Below are positions 1 to 11,319 of a DNA stretch of 64,000 bases, piece by piece. The notes beneath the pieces were generated by a model. It searched no databases. It was not told the DNA's origin and was given only the letters and a program-made list of their open reading frames with translations. The translations under genes were made by a program, and so were the position numbers. Numbering within the stretch: position 1 is the stretch's first letter; each line of letters starts with the position of its first letter. The stretch is from Bisporella sp. PMI_857. Taxonomy: Eukaryota; Ascomycota; Leotiomycetes; Helotiales; Helotiaceae. The DNA is taken from contig JAJSPD010000002.1 in assembly GCA_021307315.1 (NCBI GenBank), forward strand, positions 372,001 through 436,000, in the 5' to 3' direction.

Positions 1-618
1 TACCCGAGTAGGATATAGGCGCCTGTCGGCAGACATTAAATGTATAATTCTCTATTCGATGAAGATGGCGCCAGGTTGCGAAGACTGTATTCTGTCTGGA
101 GCAAATAGTCAGTTACCGCATCTCCGATATAGTTCAAAAAGACGCAGACTCGCACTAAGTGCTTCAGATGGTGATGCATGTTGTTCGTGGCTCAGAATTC
201 GCCGAAGAACTGATTGTGAAAAAATCATCAGGAGCTGGAGGGACTGATATGAGGGAATCTAGGTAGTGTAAACTCACGAACTTCGAAGATCAGTAGCACA
301 TGCCGACCTAGTTAGCCTATCGAGCATATTTTATAGTAAATACACCGCTCCGCATCGAGAAATGGAGGCGTGGTGATATTGTTGTGTGCGAGATTGTGGT
401 TCAGAAGAAAAAGTTCACGAGTTGTGGACTTTTCCCTAGAATAAGCGCCGTTGCGTTTATTATAAGCGCGAAAGCTTGGGACTATCAACAAGCGCCTGCC
501 AATGATTCTGCTACCCCTGCAGCCTCACTTGAATTTTGTTAAGTTTTGATAATTTACATGGGTAGCAATTCAAGCTTTCACATAGTCACTAAACACTCTT
601 GGATGTATCGACAACACG
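1..618. other. Left edge, no gene recognised
   Basis: Upstream region of the exosome gene. One 62-codon open frame (59-247, +) has no recognisable motif and an abnormal composition, so I do not call it. The stretch just before the ATG at 619 is the likely promoter and 5' UTR of MTR3. Confidence 0.5.
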
Positions 619-1611
619 ATGGCTGACAGAAGAAGAATCAATGGCCCATCTGGGGGAACGACTGCCCCTGTGTTTTCGAAATACATTTCCCAAGACTCCA
701 AAGATCTTGGAAGACCGCCACGTACAAGAGCTCCCAATGTCCTAAGAAAAATGTGTACGTCTCAATGGTCCAGCAGTCGGACTAATAGCTAATTCAAGGC
801 AGTTTTGAAAACTGGAGTTACTCCCTCGGCATCTGGCTCAGCATACCTTGAGATGGAGCCTTCTAAGTCGCCTAGCGCAATAGCTCCTGGTCTTGCCTCT
901 CTCCATCCATCCGGCTTAAAACTAACTTGCACTGTCCATGGACCCCGACCTTTACCAAGGTCAGCGCCTTTCTCCCCTCACATCATTCTCACAACACATG
1001 TCAAATATGCGCCGTTCGCGACACGAAGGAGGAGAGGCTATTTACGGGATTCTAGTGAAAGAGATTTAGGAGTGCACTTAGAGACTGCCTTGAGGGGTGT
1101 TATAATCGGAGACCGGTGGCCGAAGAGTGGAGTCGAAGTTATAATAACGATTTTGGAGGGTGAGGAAGATCAGTGGTGGGGAGATGACAGAGGTCAAGGG
1201 TCTATCAGTGCCGGGGAATGGGGAATGATGAGTGTGCTGAGCGGCTGCATAACCGTAGCGTCTGCAGCAATTGCCGACGCGGGAATTGACTGTGTGGATG
1301 TGGTCTCTGGAGGCGTTGCGGCTGTTGTTCGAGCATCACAAGGAACACCATCTCCTACAATGCTTGTGCTGGATCCTGTGCCATCTGAGCATCAAGAAAT
1401 AGTTGCGGCTTGTATAGTGGCATACCTTCCTGGACGAGATGAAATAACTGATCTTTGGGTAAAGGGTAATATTGGACACGGTACCCAGAGCTCTTCAGAG
1501 CTACCCTCTTACGAAGATCTAGCAGACAATGCCGTACAAGCGGCTTTGGGCTCGCATCGAGTTCTCCTTGGCGCATTGAAGGAGACTGCGGATTTGAAGT
1601 TGGGCAGATGA
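619..1611 (+). CDS. MTR3: Exosome complex component MTR3 (RNase PH-like subunit)
   Basis: Two exons (619-754 and 803-1611) joined across a 48-bp intron (gtacgt...aaggcag) give about 314 residues. The start MADRRRINGPSGGTTAPVFS and the segment KTGVTPSASGSAYLEMEPSK, then HGPRP and GYLRDSSERDLGVHLETAL, follow the RNase PH fold of the Mtr3/EXOSC6 family. By family knowledge Mtr3 is a non-catalytic member of the six-subunit ring of the nuclear and cytoplasmic RNA exosome, acting in 3'-5' RNA decay and rRNA maturation. The C-terminal half (SGCITVASAAIADAGIDCVD) fits the conserved core helix. The gene reads toward the Myb-like gene in tandem. The first exon is needed to obtain an ATG; the second exon alone has none at its 5' end. 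Confidence 0.85.
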
Positions 1612-2315
1612 AGCAATATGATCTCGACAAGGAGCTATAATCAGCGCCGCTAAAAAGAGAGCTATTCATTGAGACCACTCTCATAAGAGTCGAATAACAT
1701 TGCTCTGCCTCGTCACTATGACCTCATACAACCACAGATAAGGGGGGGGGGGGGGGGGGGGGGGTCAATAATGAAGGAAGTGGGAATGTATTGACAACCT
1801 CTACTAGCGAAGACTACCATCCGGAGCATTTCAAGATTGAGATGCACGGCTAGTTCTCATCTTTGGAGAACGCACGCATCAACAACTGCATGAAGTTATG
1901 AAGTTTCGAAACTGCCATTAGAAAGTAAGAAATGTCCAGATGCTGCAGCACGCTTTACAATGTAGCATAATCTTCCTTTCTTGGTTGGAATTCTTCTGCA
2001 TCATCCCGGCTTTGCTTTCATGCATCTCTGTGAATTAGTTCCACCATCCTTGTATCATTGCTCCGGCGTTCAAAACGGGACAAACTGCTTGAATGCTCTT
2101 TCGGCGTCCTGCATTTGCAAATTTCTTTACTACTAAATCACTTTTAGAAAACAGCTATAGCTAAATTATTCCCCTTTTCTTCGTTACATTCCCACTCATC
2201 AAGTTAACCCTTCTGAACACAAACATAGCACTACAAACTTTAACCAGTTTCTAGTTTTCATTCCAAGGCTACTTTATATTAGCTAGTAATTCTTTCCTCA
2301 CTGGCGCCTGCTATA
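1612..2315. other. Intergenic, with poly-G tract
   Basis: This is the 3' flank of MTR3 and upstream region of the next gene. It carries an uninterrupted run of about 23 G near 1742-1764, then ordinary AT-rich, pyrimidine-rich promoter-like sequence from about 2100. No coding frame is supportable. Confidence 0.6.
1742..1764 (+). repeat. Poly-G homopolymer (~23 nt)
   Basis: A pure G run directly visible in the sequence, about 130 bp downstream of the MTR3 stop. Length may be unreliable because homopolymers are prone to sequencing error. G runs of this size can form quadruplexes; any function is inference. Confidence 0.9.
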
Positions 2316-3108
2316 ATGCCTTCAAAAATTCAACTGGACGAAAACCTCTGGTTTCTCTACATTTGTCTTCAGAAATCTGACCTAAAATCGGTAATTCCCT
2401 CTATCCCATTCTCTTCTCCTCCTCTCTTTTCCTGTCCTAAAAGCCACTTCACCTTCTTACAGATATCTTTCCCAGCTTTCAAGTCTGCTGACTCAAGACA
2501 AGATCGACTTCGCAGCAGTAGGCCAGGCAACAAACCTCAAGCCCCCCGCCGCACGAATGCGCTACACACGCCTCAAGAAGCAAATCGAATCCGGGACCTT
2601 GATCGGAACACACGGGACACCATTTACTGCTGAGAAGATCAAGGAAGGGGCTAGAAAGCGGAAGTGTGCCACCGAGAGTCCAGCTCTGATCAGTCCAGTT
2701 GAGAAGATTGATTCTGGCGAGGGTATTGTTGCGGCTAAGAACAAGGACAAAGGCATGGAGAAAGAAGTGGAGGTGAAGGAAGAGAAGGAAGGAAGCGATT
2801 GGAGTAGCGAGAGTGAGGAAGATTCGGAAGATGAGATGCCTTTGGCGAAGTTGAGGAAGGGAAGAAAACTGGATGATCACACCACTAGTCCAAGGGCGAA
2901 CGCGCATATTGGGATGGGCCATAGAAGTGGAAGTATGATTAGTGGCGAGGGTCAGACGATGATGTTCGCGCCGTTCTTCTCAGCTCCGTCGCGGAGACTG
3001 CAGGCTGGAAAGTTTACAGAAAATGGTAGTTGGGCAAATGGAAGTGCGGAGTGGATGCGTGGCTATCCTCCATACCCTCAGTCTTACAATGTAGAAGGGC
3101 CGACCTAA
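2316..3108 (+). CDS. Myb-like DNA-binding domain protein, small, fungal
   Basis: Exon 1 (2316-2390) and exon 2 (2503-3108) are joined in phase 0 across a 112-bp intron, giving about 226 residues. The N-terminal 60 residues (LDENLWFLYICLQKSDLKS, then IDFAAVGQATNLKPPAARMR, then YTRLKKQIESG) resemble the compact Myb/SANT-like helix-turn-helix seen at the start of many fungal proteins, with spaced aromatic and tryptophan residues. The middle is highly charged (Lys/Glu-rich, with a run SDWSSESEEDSEDEMP), probably disordered and nuclear. The C-terminus has no known domain. Function is unknown beyond likely DNA or chromatin binding. The ATG at 2557 inside exon 2 would cut the domain in half, which is why the spliced start is preferred. 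Confidence 0.7.
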
Positions 3109-3861
3109 TCTGCTTAAAGAAAGTTCAACCCTTTGAGACAGGTTGACTGCCTTATCTGATAACTTTGAGAGCATAGTTGACTATGCATATGGACCAACTC
3201 CACTGCTCTGTTGGTGCTTGAGATGAGAACTTGGTATCTGATAGCACGTACATCTTAACTTCACAAATGCGAATACTTCATTGAAATGAAATATCCCTGA
3301 TTAACAAGTGAATTTGTTAGGACATGTAAGAGACATTGATAGTTTTTACATTTACGAAAGTGTCAACTTCAATTTGTCTTATTAGAAGGAAAAAGGGTTC
3401 GGATAATGAGATGTCTCAAATGAGGATTAGAATTTTCGTTATACATTTATAAAGTGCTCACTGTTTTACTTTTTCTTCATTAAAAGTAGATTGCTGCTAC
3501 GGTTGTACATACACTTAAAATTGCAGGGCAGAGCCAAAAGAAGCATCCTTGCTAGGGTCAATCTTAGTCAAATTAGGCAAACACTAGATGTCATAGGAAA
3601 GTAAGAACTTTCTTAAATAACATAAGTGGTAAGTGTACAATTGTGAAGTAGTGCTGAATCGTATATTCCTGTTCCTAGCCCTTACACGCCTCATATCTAA
3701 ACATAATAGCGATACAAAATATAGACAAAGAAAGACGGGGGAATCCTAATGCGCCTCCAAACTCCCATATGCCATGCCAAACGCTTGAAACATGAAGCCT
3801 TCCTGATGCCCAAAAACTCTATGCGTAAAAATGAACTATTCTATATCCTATGCTTCGCCAT
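3109..3861. other. Convergent intergenic region
   Basis: AT-rich 3' flanks of the convergent Myb-like gene (+) and Asi3-like gene (-). I see no coding frame, RNA gene or repeat. Confidence 0.6.
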
Positions 3862-6800
3862 CTAGGGAACGAACACGCGCGAGAAGCTCGCAACATCCCG
3901 TCTGCAGCAGACACACTTATCGAAGTTGTTCATAGCTAGCGTAACTCTGCAATCGTCGCACAAGCTCAAGCAACGGCATGGCCAGACGATGATACTTCTT
4001 GGCGAGCTTTGACACACGACACACTGTGGGCCGCCATCGCCCATTCCAGATGCCCCTTCGGCCCATGATTTCTGCTGACTTGAAGTTCGATGAGAACGCC
4101 TTGTAATTATGAGATGTTCCAAGATCTGTGTTTCTTCTTCTGGAGTGAGCTTGCCAGTCGGAGATGAGGCAACGAAGTTTGATGGCCTGTGGCGCGTGGA
4201 CGTTAATACCTTAGATCTCTCTCTCAAGGTCAAATCTTGATACCGTGAACGAGTAACTATTCCATCATATGCGAAATGGGTAGATAGCGCATGAGCCTCG
4301 GCGCGTTGTTCAGGTGTTTTTGGATGCAAAAGTTGAGCTAAGTCCGCTGGATTGAGAGGCGTATCAAGCAGAGGCGTTGATTCGCGTGTGAAATGAGGCG
4401 ATCGTTGTGTAGGAGTTCTTCGCCCATCATCATTTTCGTCGTCGGATTCCCATGCATTTGTTTCGTTGCTGTCGCTCTCGTAGAAGGTCTCAGCGAAGGA
4501 GACAACGCTAGTAGTATCATCATCTAGATCCTCCTGAGCTGGGACATAGGTGCCACTGTGGTCGACACCACCCCACCAGCCTCCCTTTAGCCACCAGCCA
4601 TAAAGTCTTTTGTCAAGCTCTTTTTCTTCGTCATCAATGCTATGTCCGCCGTCGTTCCGTATCCGCCTTCTCATTTCTGATTCGACATCGACATGATCAT
4701 TCTTTGGCAGAGTTAATTCTCCATCAATGCTGAGCATATAAAAGTTTAATGAGTCTGGGTGGTTTGCATCTGGCTGCTGTGGCTCCGAAGCACCAGAAAG
4801 TGGCCTTCGTATCTGTAGTTCATTGAATCAGGAGCCTTTCTTCAGTAGAGAGAGGGGATCATTTGATCGGTAAGGTATAATATTCCCATTTGACTTACCA
4901 GATACAAAAGCCAGCCTGGCCGGCTTTGAATTCCTAGCTTCTCAAGTAATCTCAATGCCAGCGATGCCCACCAGCTTAAAAGAAGTCGATTGATGCCCAA
5001 GAAAAACTCCAATGCCATGAACCATCTTCCACCTGCTTACGATTAACTCATGATTAGCTTTGCTTATCAAGAAGGCTACCATATCTCAAGAAACATCCAA
5101 ACACTCGCAAGATAAAAAAGGCCTCGCAAATGAACATGTATGGATACACATGAAATGAAAATGATCAAACTTACTTCTCTCTGCTGCACCGACTCCATCT
5201 CTAGCTAGTCGATCGTGTTGACCTCGGCCTTTCGATACCTTCTGAGCTGTCATCTCTCTAGCATAGCCACTTGATGACTGTCGAAGAAGGTCCATCGGCT
5301 GGTCCTTCGCGGCCACTAAACCAACATTATCGACTATTCCATCGCCAAAAGCAGAATTGGGATCATGTGCACGAAAACTAGGTCCCAGCCACTGAGCCCC
5401 AGTCATCTCAAGTTCACGCAAACGCTCTTCCTCTAACCATGTATGCTTCCCAACGTTGACTCCTCGGCTCTCGTTTAGATACACAGCTTCGCTTGCCATC
5501 GTCATTATACCGAAGCCCGTACGCAAAAGAGCTGTGTAAAAATCCATATGCAAAGTAATACGAACATTACGAAGGTGGACATTGGCCTGCATGTTACGGT
5601 GGGCTTGTAAGACTTTTTGCCAGAAGGTATTTTCAAGCTCATCAACTTCAGTTGGCTCAATATCAGTACCTTCATTAGAGCTGCTTGGAGGTGCAAGGGC
5701 AGATAGAACTGCATCTCGATGTTAGTCGTGACTTTTCGTTAGTTGAAAAATTGAAACGTTCTATTGCATACTGCTTTCCAGCAGTAAAAGACGCTTGTAG
5801 GAAGGTAATGCAGAGAGGTTAGGCGAAAATTTCTTACCTAGGGCAGCGCCATAGATTACCATGCAAGCAATTATACCACCAAGTACTAAAACATGGGGAA
5901 TAAATCCGACAATGCACACGGTAGGAAATCTGTCTTAGTGTGAGTAATGTGCCCATAAAATTTCCTCATGAAATAGCAAAGTACCATCTACGTACCGAAG
6001 GAGACTTTGGTTGGGAAAGTCATCTAACGAGAACGTTGAAATGCTCCAGACAATGAATGACATGAAAGCAATTCCCCAAAACCCCGTGCTCAAGAGCCGC
6101 AAACGACCTTGAAAGTTAAATATTGCTAGAATATGGCTAGTGGCATGGTTCATCGCAGACAAGAAGCCCACGAGTAGTACCTCAGGAGTGGTATTAACTC
6201 TTTTCATGATCATTGCTCGCGTGATAGCAATCTGGGTGCCTTCTCCAGTGGAATTCGAGACCCGGGCCATTTTTGTACCTCCAAAAGATCCCCAACCAAG
6301 TTGCTGCCCGATAGCTGCATCTGCTTCAGCGAATGCTAAAGAGTGCTCGAAAAGTGTCATCCCGGTCTCTGCTGCTACCTGGCGACCTTGTACTGCACAG
6401 GAAAGAGTTTCCACAAATTGGCTAAAACTGAAGGTCTTGAAGAGAGGCCATAGAAGAGATAACGAGCCTGTCAGAGCTGGTGCTGGTGGCATCTTCGTCT
6501 GTTCTTCATCATACGCTGGTGGAATCATTCGTACAGCCAAGCAAGACTCCTCGTCCGTGGCCCCAAGTAATAGCGTGGAGCTGAAAGTGTGAAGAAAGCC
6601 ACCGTTCTGCGTAAACATCAACTCAGAATGCTTCGTTGCGTTTCCCCATCGAAGCATAGAAAAGTCTGGAGAGGTTTGGCATTGTATTGACTGGAGAAGC
6701 CACTGAGCTTGAAATAGAAGCATAATTATAGGCCCAATCCTCAAGAGTAAGCGTACTTTCCATGGAAGACTCAGATTTCGTCTTGTAGAAGCATAAATAT

Positions 6801-7312
6801 GAGTGCGGTTGAGAACGATTGCCATAATAACGCAGCATAATGCCCACTTGCTCGTCGCATAGCTGAATACGCTGCCTAAACTTCGAGCCCCCTCCATTGA
6901 GAATCGAGTAGCGATCCCACTGGCCTGATCATCTACCTCCACAAGTATATCGGTCCCACCTTGTACGAATTCCCGGGCGCTCCCAACGATAGCGGAAGCC
7001 GTGGTGGCAGCATTCGCTATTCCAGCAGCATCGGTGGCTGGCGGAATGACTCGTTGCCCCAAAACCTAGAGTTCATAGTTAGCATTTGAAGGACACCATC
7101 TTTTGTGCATCTCGAGGGATCTAGAAGCTTACTATTCTACCCCCAAATACATTCTCCACCGCATCCGGGACTGCAAGGAATGATCCGAGTTTCTTGAACA
7201 TTCGTGGCCCAACGAGCGCAAGATCCCTAGCAGAAGGAACATAATTCGTCATATTCATCCCCATGGTCCAGTTTGCCCATCTTCCACTCCCATTATCTAG
7301 TACAGCACTCAT
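3862..7312 (-). CDS. Asi1/Asi3-like multi-pass membrane RING E3 ubiquitin ligase
   Basis: Six exons (7133-7312, 5996-7065, 5838-5929, 5175-5708, 4899-5032, 3862-4812) join with consistent phases to about 986 residues. The C-terminus has a RING-like cysteine pattern (CVVCQSS, PCRCLSLCDDC, KCVCCRRDV). The upstream half has several hydrophobic segments: one near WALCCVIMAIVL, a second around LLRIGPIIMLLFQAQ, another around FWGIAFMSFIVWSIS, and exon 3, which is almost entirely a membrane helix (VLVLGGIIACMVIYGAAL). Yeast Asi1/Asi3 act at the inner nuclear membrane in protein quality control; that location here is inference. An acidic, probably disordered region (DDDTTSVVSF, SDDENDDGRR) separates membrane part and RING. 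The assignment rests on architecture and cysteine pattern, so another membrane RING ligase is possible. Confidence 0.72.
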
Positions 7313-7731
7313 TGTGTTGATTGATGTCGGAATGTTTGCGTGACTGGCCTCAATCGCTGCTCACCACAAGCAAAGCTGGCTCACTATATGTGGAGAACTG
7401 CTCGCCTCATTATCATAAATGTGCAGAATGCAAGGCACAAGCAGGTGATGACTGAGTATTATGATACTTAGTTCAACCTTTGTTGCTGTCTTAAATGTCA
7501 GGTCCAGACCAAAGACATGGCCGATGATGGAGCAGCTCCCCACCTCAGGGCTTAGTACAGCTCATCCCTGTATTTATAGATTCCCCGATGCAGGTATTTT
7601 AGGTCACCACATTAAAAGGCCAGAAATTGATTCCAGTTCAATGTTTCCAGATGCAATGAATTTAATTTGGGGTATCTCTTAATTGTACTCCGTACACCTA
7701 ATTTCCATCTCCCATCATGCACTATGACCAT
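7313..7731. other. Intergenic between Asi3-like gene and SEN34
   Basis: Upstream region of the Asi3-like gene and 3' flank of SEN34. It contains the repeat fragment listed at 7465-7545. Confidence 0.55.
7465..7545 (-). repeat. Diverged dispersed repeat fragment, copy A
   Basis: Read on the minus strand this piece encodes SIIGHVFGLDLTFKTATKV. It aligns with copy B near 23750-23837, which reads FSIGHVRGLEIALKVATRM. The nucleotide match includes a 12-base identity (acatggccgatg on +) flanked by positions that differ mostly by transitions. Neither copy sits in an intact gene. It looks like the remains of a repeated element. Confidence 0.45.
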
Positions 7732-8634
7732 TTACATGCCACCCCATTCAATAGAAAATGTCCGAACATCAGTATTACTGCTCTCTCCGCCATCGTTCTT
7801 ACCACCAATAAGAAATGCTTTTTTAACTCTCGTTCCAAGCCGTCCTCCACCTACCAAATGTATCAACGAAATTTCTTGTTTCCAGTCAAAGCTAACAGCA
7901 TCAAAATGAGCATGAAAGCGCATCGGATCTCCTGGATAAACATTATAGTCACAGCCAAAGCGCAGTCCAGGCCACAAGTAATACCCTTTAGAATGAAGAT
8001 GTGCAAACAGGGAATATGAAGATGGAACAGCTACGTCTGTCTCTTTCACAGCAGTCTCAGGCAGCGTAGATGAGCCATATGTTATGGAAGGCGTGATAGC
8101 CCAGCCACCGGCAGAGAGAGATGAAGGGGAGGTACTTGACTGATGAGATGCGGGTCGGTCGGTATTGAAAAGATAACCAGCATCCTCTGCATCGCCTTTT
8201 GTCTTGCTATCAGAGGTTGTCAATTCCTTGTAAACACCTTTGGCGGCTTTTCTTGCCAAGGCATTCTGCTTTCGTAGTTTGAAGGACTCATCTGCAGCTC
8301 TGTTGGCCTCCAGACCCATAGTCTTGACAGAATCAAGATATTGTAATCTCTGAGGCCCATCAACTGCAAAGTTCTCCTTGTGCCACGCGCTGTCGTTGAT
8401 GATATATGCTACTCTATTCTCTACCAAGATTCGAGCTTCCTCAGGCATGAGCTCTATAGGGAGGCCGGAGAAAGTATTCTGCGAAGGGAATTGCGGTACC
8501 ATCCCAATAGTTGTACCACAAATGCGATGGTTCCTGCGAAGGTAAGTCACGACATTGATGTCGAATAGCAAATAGCGACCACCAATGCAGGAGATTGGTA
8601 TAGGTTCAGTAACCGAGTCTTGCGACGACGACAT
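7732..8634 (-). CDS. SEN34: tRNA-splicing endonuclease subunit Sen34
   Basis: A single exon of 300 residues. The N-terminal part (YLLFDINVVTYLRRNHRICG, LPIELMPEEARILVENRVAY) matches the Sen34 N-terminal domain. The C-terminus holds the endonuclease fold: LHSKGYYLWPGLRFGCDYNV, then DPMRFHAHFDAVSF and GTRVKKAFLIGG. The family catalytic triad is visible as Tyr in GCDYNVYPG, His in FHAHF and Lys in TRVKKAF. Sen34 cleaves the 3' splice site of intron-containing pre-tRNAs within the Sen2-Sen15-Sen34-Sen54 complex. A low-complexity middle (DRPASHQSSTSPSSL) separates the two domains, as is common in fungi. The protein ends TFSIEWGGM. Start chosen as the first ATG before the conserved SCIGGRYLLFD. Confidence 0.9.
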   Translation of the reverse strand: MSSSQDSVTEPIPISCIGGRYLLFDINVVTYLRRNHRICGTTIGMVPQFPSQNTFSGLPIELMPEEARILVENRVAYIINDSAWHKENFAVDGPQRLQYLDSVKTMGLEANRAADESFKLRKQNALARKAAKGVYKELTTSDSKTKGDAEDAGYLFNTDRPASHQSSTSPSSLSAGGWAITPSITYGSSTLPETAVKETDVAVPSSYSLFAHLHSKGYYLWPGLRFGCDYNVYPGDPMRFHAHFDAVSFDWKQEISLIHLVGGGRLGTRVKKAFLIGGKNDGGESSNTDVRTFSIEWGGM

Positions 8635-9550
8635 TGCGCTTTCTTCGAGTACACGCCCATCCAGGTCTCACTACCACTATCAGTCAGCATATTTATCAGG
8701 CAATGCGCTGAAGTAGAAGAAAATGGGATGTGATCGATGATCATGAATTAAAACATATATTAGACATCATGTCCATACACATTATGCATGGTGTCAGGGG
8801 ATTGACAGATCGGTTTTGTAATCATATCGACGAGAGATTTAGAACGAGACAAAGTAAATATAGCTTACGAATTGAATTACCGAAGGTGGGTGTTGTGTCT
8901 GATTATTGGTGTTAGTTTCCAAAGACAAAGAAAATTGAATCACAAATTCTCTCAAGAGAAAAAACGCAAAGCGGACGCTACGCCCGCATGCTAGTTACAG
9001 GTGAAGTAAGGCTAAGGCCGAACCGAAAGAAATAGTGCTTGGCATTAGATTCTGGGTGACCTGAAATCGTAGCAGCTCCATTCTTGTTTTAATTGACCTA
9101 TTTGTAAATTGACAAAAGTATAGGTATTGAAATAGCAGCGTGTTAATTCAATTACCTGGAGATCAATCATGTCCGAGCTTTGGCTTCTTGCTCTTTTGAT
9201 AGCTGTGCCTTTGGTTCTCTTTATAGGCATGTTACTAACAAGAGACTCCGCATTGCATTCGATCGCTATACTGACTTATACTTAGCATGGCTCATTGTCT
9301 CTTCCTGCTTGGGAGATAGCTTTAGAATGAGAGTTTCGAACGTGTCAATCAATCCACGTCATGCCCTATTTGATAGGAACTATTTACGAACAGTCACCTC
9401 AAATGGACAAGGCACATGGAACCAGATCGAGATGGATGACATGCTTGGAGATAGCCCAAGAAGTTCTATCGATTCAAATCATCGACGGGCATAACGTTAT
9501 TTTCCAGCCAGACGCCAACGCTATGCAATTCGAAAAATGCTCCACACCTT
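8635..9550. other. Intergenic, nothing recognised
   Basis: About 900 bp between SEN34 start and ELP4 stop. Short open frames on both strands (for example 9180-9494, +) show no motif and overlap one another. Presumably SEN34 promoter plus ELP4 3' flank. Confidence 0.5.
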
Positions 9551-10811
9551 CTAAAACTCAATATGATCTTTTGTTGCCTTTCCTTGATCATTTTCTGGCC
9601 CTCCTTGTTGAGCCTCCGAATCTCCTTCTACCGGAGGTAGACTATAAGGCTTGATTACAAGTCCTTTTCTTCTATTAAGCGTGAAGGCTAGATCATCACC
9701 AAAACCACTAGCTTCTCCTCCACCACCCCCTCTCTCATGAAACACGGGCAATCTATGTACTTTCAACATTCCTTGTGGAGGGTCTTCTCGTGATATTGAA
9801 AGTCCTGAAGCAGCCTTCACTGCGACTGCTGTGGACGGAAATGGAGCTATTTCGAAAACGCCATCACTCAAAAGTTCCATCCAGCGTGTCAAACCCGTAG
9901 CTCTTGGGAAGAGGGTCAGTGGAAGGGTGACCACGGCCGTAAGCTGTGAAGGATATTTTCTTAACAGAGATCGGAGGGCGTGGAAAAATTGCAGAATGAC
10001 TTCTGGCTGAGAAACATAGGAAGGATACAGCGCTGGAGACATGATTGTTGGTACTACCACACGGTGAATGGAATCTGGATTAGATGCTAGATGGGATGAA
10101 ACTTGGGCCAACAACTTGGTGAATGGAGATGTGATTGGGTCAGGGTCCTTAAAGTTGAGACTTGGTCCGGTTTGTGTGGGAACAAAGTGAAGTTGTGCTG
10201 TAGAGGGCAGAATAAGGCGTTTGCTAAGGTCGAAGTCGTGGCAAAATATCGATTGACTAGAGGTTGCAGATACTTCCCCTGCTGGCGGCAGTCCCCTTTC
10301 TGAAAGTAAAAGTTAGATTGAAAGTGAGAACTTGATAGATTTGCCTGAAACTATATACAAAGGAGCACCCACCTCTTGCACCAGCTCCAAATTCTCCAAG
10401 CCTCTCATAACGCCACGCAATCTTCATTTTATCCTCAGGCGGTTTACTCTCCTCAGCCTTGACAGACTTTCCCTCAACTGCTAAACCGGGCAATTCTCGT
10501 CCCCAAGATTCACTTGCGCCTAGGTAATGAATATGGTGGCCTTGGACAACACCTTCAGCTGCATAGTATCGTAGCAAGGCGCCTCCAAAGTCCGTGGTAC
10601 CGCTTTCCTCAACAAGCAGTGAGGTCCCCAGAGCCAAACCTGCATGGCCAGCAAGAAGGCCATCCAGCGATCGAGTTCCAGTCGAGATAGTCAATCTCCC
10701 ATCAAGAGGTGATGGTCGCACACCTGAAATCGATGGCTTTTCATGTTTACTGATATTTTGAGCGGAACTCCCAGTCTGAGAAACAATTACATTTCTCTTC
10801 CTGAACGACAT
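9551..10811 (-). CDS. ELP4: Elongator complex protein 4 (ELP4/PAXNEB)
   Basis: Exon 1 (10373-10811) and exon 2 (9551-10299) are joined over a 73-bp intron (gtgggt...ctttcag), giving about 395 residues. The start MSFRKRNVIVSQ, the segment SPLDGRLTISTGTRSLDGLL and the following GTSLLVEESGTTDFGGALLR match the RecA-like core of Elp4. Later segments VVVPTIMSPALYP, FFHALRSLLRKYPSQLTAVV and LKVHRLPVFHERGGGGG (family: GL..V.KLP) also fit. Elp4 forms the hexameric Elp4-Elp5-Elp6 ring needed for wobble-uridine tRNA modification. An in-frame upstream ATG at 10886 would add 25 residues, but MSFRKRN is the usual family start. Divergent from RPB8 across about 510 bp. Confidence 0.87.
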
Positions 10812-11319
10812 AATCGGAGTCAAAATGTTTGACGCTAAGAAGTTTGTAGGTGTCGATATTTTTTTTCGAGGTTGATGCCGCCGCATGTGGCTTGAGAAAG
10901 GTCAGCCTTGCAGCCCAGCCCCGCCAACACCTTCAGAAACCTTTCATTGTTCGCAACGACTACCCACTTGTAACCAACACTCAAAGCGTCAAAAGACCTG
11001 GTACTTCCCCGAGCAGTGCGCTCTCCGCGTGTATAATTACGTTGCGAAGGCTGAATTTAGAGCCTACTACCCGCCAGCGTCTTCTCACTAAGACCTAAAA
11101 TACCGCTCGCTCCACATCGTCAGGTCACCAGAAAAGGTTCAGTACCACATTCGTGAATTACTGCTTCAAGGCTGCGTGCTTTTATACGCAACGCGAGGTC
11201 TGTCTTAAACTAGGCACCCATAAATTCCAGGTTGGCAATCAGATTGCGACGATTTCCCTTCACCAGCCAATTGTTTGCCACGCCGGCTTCAAAAAAAGAA
11301 TACGCAAACCAGTTTCAAG
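10812..11319. promoter_or_regulatory. Divergent promoter region ELP4 / RPB8
   Basis: About 508 bp lies between the two diverging start codons, so it must hold both promoters and 5' UTRs. No specific factor site can be assigned from sequence alone. Short open frames here (10850-11098 and 11153-11365, +) lack motifs. Confidence 0.5.
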
